64,000 bases of DNA from assembly GCF_014836985.1 (NCBI RefSeq), contig NZ_JACSPU010000002.1:496001-560000 (forward strand). Direction: 5' to 3'. The notes below the pieces were generated by a model. The model saw only the letters and a list, made by a program, of their open reading frames with translations, was not told the DNA's origin and did no database searches. This document shows, piece after piece, positions 60,644 through 64,000 of this stretch. The stretch is from Planococcus wigleyi (GTDB taxonomy: Bacteria > Bacillota > Bacilli > Bacillales_A > Planococcaceae). The translations under genes were made by a program, and so were the position numbers. The first letter of the stretch is position 1. Each line of letters starts with the position of its first letter.

Positions 60644-61609
60644 ATGCATACCAATCCGCATATTCAAGAACAATTAGAAGCTTGGGTTCAAGAAAACAAA
60701 GGCCATGCTGTATTGGGGACGACTGCCCAATACATACCGGCACTAGGGAAAGAAGATCCGAGCCAACTGGGGATCTGCATGGTTGATGATGAAGGAAACT
60801 ATTATTGCGCGGGGGATACGGATAAAGAATTTACCCTCCAGAGCATTTCAAAAGCATTGACATTCATCGCATTGAGCTGCCATTACGGTTTGGAATTTGT
60901 ACTGGAACGGGTGGATGTCGAACCGACCGGAGAAGCATTCAACTCGATTATCCCATTTGAAATCCACCGGCCGAACAAGCCCTTCAATCCGTTTATCAAT
61001 GCGGGAGCTATTACGATATCAGCCTTGCTTCCGGGACAAACAAGCCAAAAGAAATATGAGTATCTCCTGCATTTTCTGGAAGAACTGGTCGGCCATCCGT
61101 TGGAATTGGATAAGGAAGTGTACGATTCGGAATGGCAATCATCCCACCGTAACCGGGCACTCGCTTATTATTTGAAGGAAGCTAAATTTCTGGATCTTGA
61201 AGTGGAAGAAGCGTTGGATATTTATATTCGCCAATGCGCCATTAAAGTGAGCACCAAGGATTTGGCGCTGATCGGCTTGATCATCGCTTATGACGGATAC
61301 AATCCAATCACGAAAGTAAAACATTTTTCGGAAGAAATTGCCCAAGTGGCGAAAGTCCTCATGGTGACATGCGGCATGTACAACTCTTCTGGGAATTTTG
61401 CAGCGCATGTCGGGATTCCGGCAAAAAGTGGGGTATCAGGAGGCATTATGGCTGCTGTTCCTCCCAAACTTCATTCACAGACTTATGAATTCCGTGCAGG
61501 AGCGGGAATTGGTGTCTATGGCCCCGCGATTGATGTGCAGGGAAACAGTGCAGCAGGAACGATGATGCTGCGGCAAATATCAAAAGAATGGGATTTAAGC
61601 ATTTTTTAA
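60644..61609 (+). CDS. glsA: Glutaminase A
   Basis: 321 residues, beta-lactamase-like fold. Nucleophile Ser67 and Lys70 in FTLQSISKALTF; PFNPFINAGAI and GNSAAGTMML are family features. Converts glutamine to glutamate and ammonia. ATG 60644 with AAGGAGGG 7 bases ahead is preferred over ATG 60638, which is too close to the site. Confidence 0.95.
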   Translation: MHTNPHIQEQLEAWVQENKGHAVLGTTAQYIPALGKEDPSQLGICMVDDEGNYYCAGDTDKEFTLQSISKALTFIALSCHYGLEFVLERVDVEPTGEAFNSIIPFEIHRPNKPFNPFINAGAITISALLPGQTSQKKYEYLLHFLEELVGHPLELDKEVYDSEWQSSHRNRALAYYLKEAKFLDLEVEEALDIYIRQCAIKVSTKDLALIGLIIAYDGYNPITKVKHFSEEIAQVAKVLMVTCGMYNSSGNFAAHVGIPAKSGVSGGIMAAVPPKLHSQTYEFRAGAGIGVYGPAIDVQGNSAAGTMMLRQISKEWDLSIF

Positions 61610-61614
61610 TAAGG

Positions 61615-61649
61615 AACTCCGCAGGCTCTCCAAGCTTGTGGAGTTTTTT
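61615..61649 (+). terminator. Terminator after glsA
   Basis: AACTCC...GGAGTT with inner CAAGCTTG palindrome, followed by TTTTTTA. Confidence 0.8.
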
Positions 61650-61733
61650 ATTGGAGAAAATCTAAATTGAGGTGTGCTGCGAAAGAAGACAGGGTAGTAA
61701 AAGAAAGAATATAAAAACAAAAGGAGTGGCAAA

Positions 61734-63782
61734 ATGGCGAAAAGTCCTGAAGTGAATGAAAACAGCAAAGATGAACAATTGGAGCAATATCGGACAGATG
61801 ATTCCGGAAAAAGCCTGACGACCAATCAGGGGCTGAAAATGGCCGAAGACGAGTTTTCATTGAAGGCTGGAGAACGGGGCCCCACTTTGATGGAGGATTT
61901 CCATTTCCGGGAAAAAATGACGCATTTTGACCATGAACGCATTCCTGAGCGCGTAGTTCATGCTAGAGGCTATGCAGCCCATGGTGTCTTTGAAGCATAT
62001 GATTCCTTAGAGCATTTGACGAAAGCCAAGTTCCTTTCTGAAAAAGGCAAGAAAACGCCTGTTTTCGTACGGTTTTCCACTGTTGCCGGGTCAAAGGGCT
62101 CTGCAGAAACCGTCAGGGACGTAAGAGGGTTTGCGACGAAGTTTTACACAGAAGAAGGAAATTATGATTTGGTCGGCAATAACATGCCGGTGTTCTTTAT
62201 CCAGGATGCCATCAAGTTTCCAGACTTTGTCCACGCTGTGAAACCGGAGCCGCATAACGAAATGCCGCAGGCAGCCAGTGCACATGATACCTTATGGGAT
62301 TTCGTCATCAATAATCAGGAAACGGCTCATATGATGATGTGGCTGATGTCTGATCGCGCGATTCCGCGCAGTTTCCGTATGATGGACGGCTTTGGTGTAC
62401 ATGCTTTCCGTTTCGTCAATGCAGAAGGCAAGTCGCATTTTGTCAAATTCAATTGGAAATCAACACTGGGCACTCATTCGCTCGTATGGGACGAAGCACA
62501 GAAAATCGCCGGAAAAGATCCGGATTTCAATCGCCGGGACTTATACGATTCCATTGAGCAAGGGGATTTCCCAGAATGGGAGTTGGGTGTTCAGATTGTA
62601 CCTGAGGACGATGAATACAAGTTTGATTTTGATTTGCTGGATGCTACGAAATTGTGGCCGCAGGAAGAAATTCCAATCCAAATCATCGGTAAAATGACGC
62701 TGAACCGCAATGTGGATAATGTCTTTGCGGAAACTGAACAAGTGGCATTCCATCCTGGACATGTAGTGCCGGGAATTGATTTTTCAAACGATCCGTTGCT
62801 TCAAGGACGTCTGTTCTCCTATACAGACACTCAACTCCTTCGGTTGAACGGTCCGAATTTCCATGAACTTCCGATCAATCGGCCGGTTTGCCCTTTCCAT
62901 AATAACCAACGGGATGGTGTCGGACGCCAAACGATCAATAAGGGACGGGTTTCTTATCAAAAAAGTTCATTCACCAACAGTACACCTGCTCCAGTAAGCG
63001 AAGCGGAAGGCGGCTATTCTCATTATCAGGAGAAAGTGGATGGACGCAAAGTACGTGCGCGCAGTGAAAGTTTTAACGATCATTTTTCTCAAGCCACAAT
63101 GTTCTGGAACAGTATGACTTCCCCAGAGAAAGAGCATATTATTGAGGCGTTCAGTTTTGAACTTGGAAAATGCCAGGAATCTTGGATTCGTGAAGGTGCT
63201 GTTGAGATGTTCACTAACGTCAACTTGGAAATGGCACAGGCAGTGGCCAAAAACATTGGAGTTGCACCTCCGGCAAGCGGAGGTTCGAATGTCACAAAGG
63301 CCTCGCCGGCACTTAGTCTGGAAAATACAGTAAAATCTCCGGCGACTCGTAAAGTGGGTGTACTGATTGATAATGGCTTTAACGAAGAAGAAGTGTTGAA
63401 TGTCCTTAAAGAGCTGCAGGCGAAAGGTGTGCAGTACGAAGTGGTCAGTGAAATGCAAGGCGAACTGAAAGGTACGGGCGGCAAGGGAATCACCGCCGAC
63501 CATACTTTCAATACCACAGATCCGGTGCTGTATGATGCCATTTATGCAGTAGGCGGTCCGGATGTCAGCAGAAAATTCGCCAAGGAAGCAGCACGCTATA
63601 TCGGTGAAGCATTTGATCATTACAAACCGATTGGTGCTACACACGATGGCCAGCAATGGCTGGAAGCAGCATATATCGAAAACCAGCCGGGGGTAGTCGC
63701 AGCAACTGCTGGATCCGAATTTGCTTCATCTTTCGTTGAAGCGATTACCGCCCATCGCCACTGGAACAGACAAATCGACTAA
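61734..63782 (+). CDS. katE: Large-subunit (clade 2) haem catalase
   Basis: 682 residues, length of KatE/HPII. Catalytic His in VVHARGYAAHG (near 74) and Asn in FFIQDAIKFPD region; proximal Tyr in RLFSYTDTQLLR (near 364). A C-terminal DJ-1/PfpI-like domain (about 530-682, RKVGVLIDNGFNEEEVL) is present, as in large catalases. GGGTAG at 61692-61697 with GTGTGC 14 bases before could be a poor SigB promoter. KatE is SigB-controlled in B. subtilis. AAAGGAG precedes the ATG by 7 bases. Removes hydrogen peroxide. Confidence 0.96.
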   Translation: MAKSPEVNENSKDEQLEQYRTDDSGKSLTTNQGLKMAEDEFSLKAGERGPTLMEDFHFREKMTHFDHERIPERVVHARGYAAHGVFEAYDSLEHLTKAKFLSEKGKKTPVFVRFSTVAGSKGSAETVRDVRGFATKFYTEEGNYDLVGNNMPVFFIQDAIKFPDFVHAVKPEPHNEMPQAASAHDTLWDFVINNQETAHMMMWLMSDRAIPRSFRMMDGFGVHAFRFVNAEGKSHFVKFNWKSTLGTHSLVWDEAQKIAGKDPDFNRRDLYDSIEQGDFPEWELGVQIVPEDDEYKFDFDLLDATKLWPQEEIPIQIIGKMTLNRNVDNVFAETEQVAFHPGHVVPGIDFSNDPLLQGRLFSYTDTQLLRLNGPNFHELPINRPVCPFHNNQRDGVGRQTINKGRVSYQKSSFTNSTPAPVSEAEGGYSHYQEKVDGRKVRARSESFNDHFSQATMFWNSMTSPEKEHIIEAFSFELGKCQESWIREGAVEMFTNVNLEMAQAVAKNIGVAPPASGGSNVTKASPALSLENTVKSPATRKVGVLIDNGFNEEEVLNVLKELQAKGVQYEVVSEMQGELKGTGGKGITADHTFNTTDPVLYDAIYAVGGPDVSRKFAKEAARYIGEAFDHYKPIGATHDGQQWLEAAYIENQPGVVAATAGSEFASSFVEAITAHRHWNRQID

Positions 63783-63823
63783 GAGAAAAAGTTTACGGAA
63801 ATTAAATTCTTAAATATCAACAT

Positions 63824-63848
63824 GTTTAAGAAAAGTCCTGTCGGGTAT
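63824..63848 (+). promoter_or_regulatory. Consensus SigB promoter
   Basis: GTTTAA (63824-63829), 13-base spacer, GGGTAT (63843-63848): exact match to the Bacillus consensus. Drives the GS17M-like gene 57 bases downstream. Confidence 0.88.
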
Positions 63849-63904
63849 TTTCTAAACTAAGCAAGCATTTTCAAAATACGCATAAAAAATTGGAGGAATA
63901 GAAA

Positions 63905-64000
63905 ATGGCCAACAATAAATTTATGGGAACGTTCGACAGCGAAACGGAAGTATTAAGAAAAATCGAGGAACTGAAAGCACAAGGTTCCCGCGAAGAAGAT
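63905..64000 (+). CDS. General stress protein 17M-like (3' partial)
   Basis: The first 32 codons only; the window ends inside the gene. NKFMGTFDSETEVLRKIEEL is typical for the YflT/GS17M domain family, small SigB-dependent stress proteins in Bacillales of unknown function. TTGGAGGA lies 8 bases ahead of the ATG at 63905, and a consensus SigB promoter is upstream. Family call is from the N-terminus only. Confidence 0.8.
   Translation, partial: MANNKFMGTFDSETEVLRKIEELKAQGSREED

Noticed and set aside
61672..61697. SigB promoter for katE
   Set aside because: GTGTGC-N14-GGGTAG is too far from consensus in the -35 to list as a feature, though biologically expected.
62967..63656. 229-codon open frame opposite katE
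   Set aside because: Antisense to a well-conserved catalase; composition typical of a reverse-frame shadow.

Overview
The window looks like chromosomal DNA of a low-to-mid GC Gram-positive bacterium, most likely Planococcaceae (Planococcus/Planomicrobium type). This is an inference from Bacillus-like gene orders (rbsRKDACB, ywrD-ywrB-ywrA, a yceCDEGH-like Ter cluster, csbB-gtcA-yfhO), strong AGGAGG ribosome binding sites, a T-box leader, SigB-type promoters and CcpA/LacI-type operators. No rRNA, tRNA, CRISPR array, prophage or insertion sequence was seen. The one clear repeat is a hairpin-bounded, GC-rich element at 57524-57826.

Region by region. (1) 1-4.8 kb, stress defence: 5'-truncated Ohr peroxidase, a repeat-containing acidic small protein followed by manganese catalase behind a SigB-like promoter, YqjF-like protein, DUF2512 membrane protein, a GS39-like dehydrogenase with a near-perfect SigB promoter, and a Cu/Zn-SOD-like lipoprotein. 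(2) 4.8-8.75 kb, minus strand: a complete three-component glycosylation system (CsbB-like transferase, GtcA-like flippase, YfhO-like GT-C enzyme). (3) 9.0-18.1 kb: a tellurite-resistance-like (Ter) cluster with three TerD paralogues, TelA, YceG and a tightly coupled set of four enzymes (citrate-lyase-like TIM barrel, PRTase-TRSP, StiP-PELOTA, HAD) that others have predicted to make a nucleoside-like metabolite. (4) 18.1-22.3 kb: serine synthesis, with a T-box controlling a class V aminotransferase and serA, and a convergent HAD phosphatase that may supply the missing phosphoserine phosphatase step. (5) 22.4-24.8 kb: bacterial nitric oxide synthase with an unknown small partner, and a YebC-family regulator. 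(6) 24.9-30.2 kb: acyl-CoA catabolism with a TetR regulator. (7) 30.2-32.2 kb: persulfide/sulfide detoxification behind a CstR-like operator. (8) 32.3-39.4 kb: glutamate/aspartate symporter and the ribose operon. (9) 39.5-52 kb: PBP4-type carboxypeptidase, a peptidase pair, methyltransferase, membrane proteins (YihY, CorC/HlyC), HD phosphohydrolase, DASS symporter and MFS exporter. (10) 52-64 kb: SRAP DNA-crosslink protein, patatin, GNAT, ywrD-chromate transporter operon, the repeat element, an Rrf2 regulator and an MhqD-type esterase that share near-identical operator boxes, Hsp33, glutaminase, large catalase KatE, and the start of a GS17M-like stress protein behind a consensus SigB promoter.

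The theme is oxidative, electrophile and general stress: two catalases, Ohr, SOD-like lipoprotein, Hsp33, MhqD, persulfide dioxygenase, NO synthase, the Ter cluster and several SigB-type promoters. All functions come from reading protein motifs by eye without database searches; promoter and operator calls are consensus matches and are unproven.
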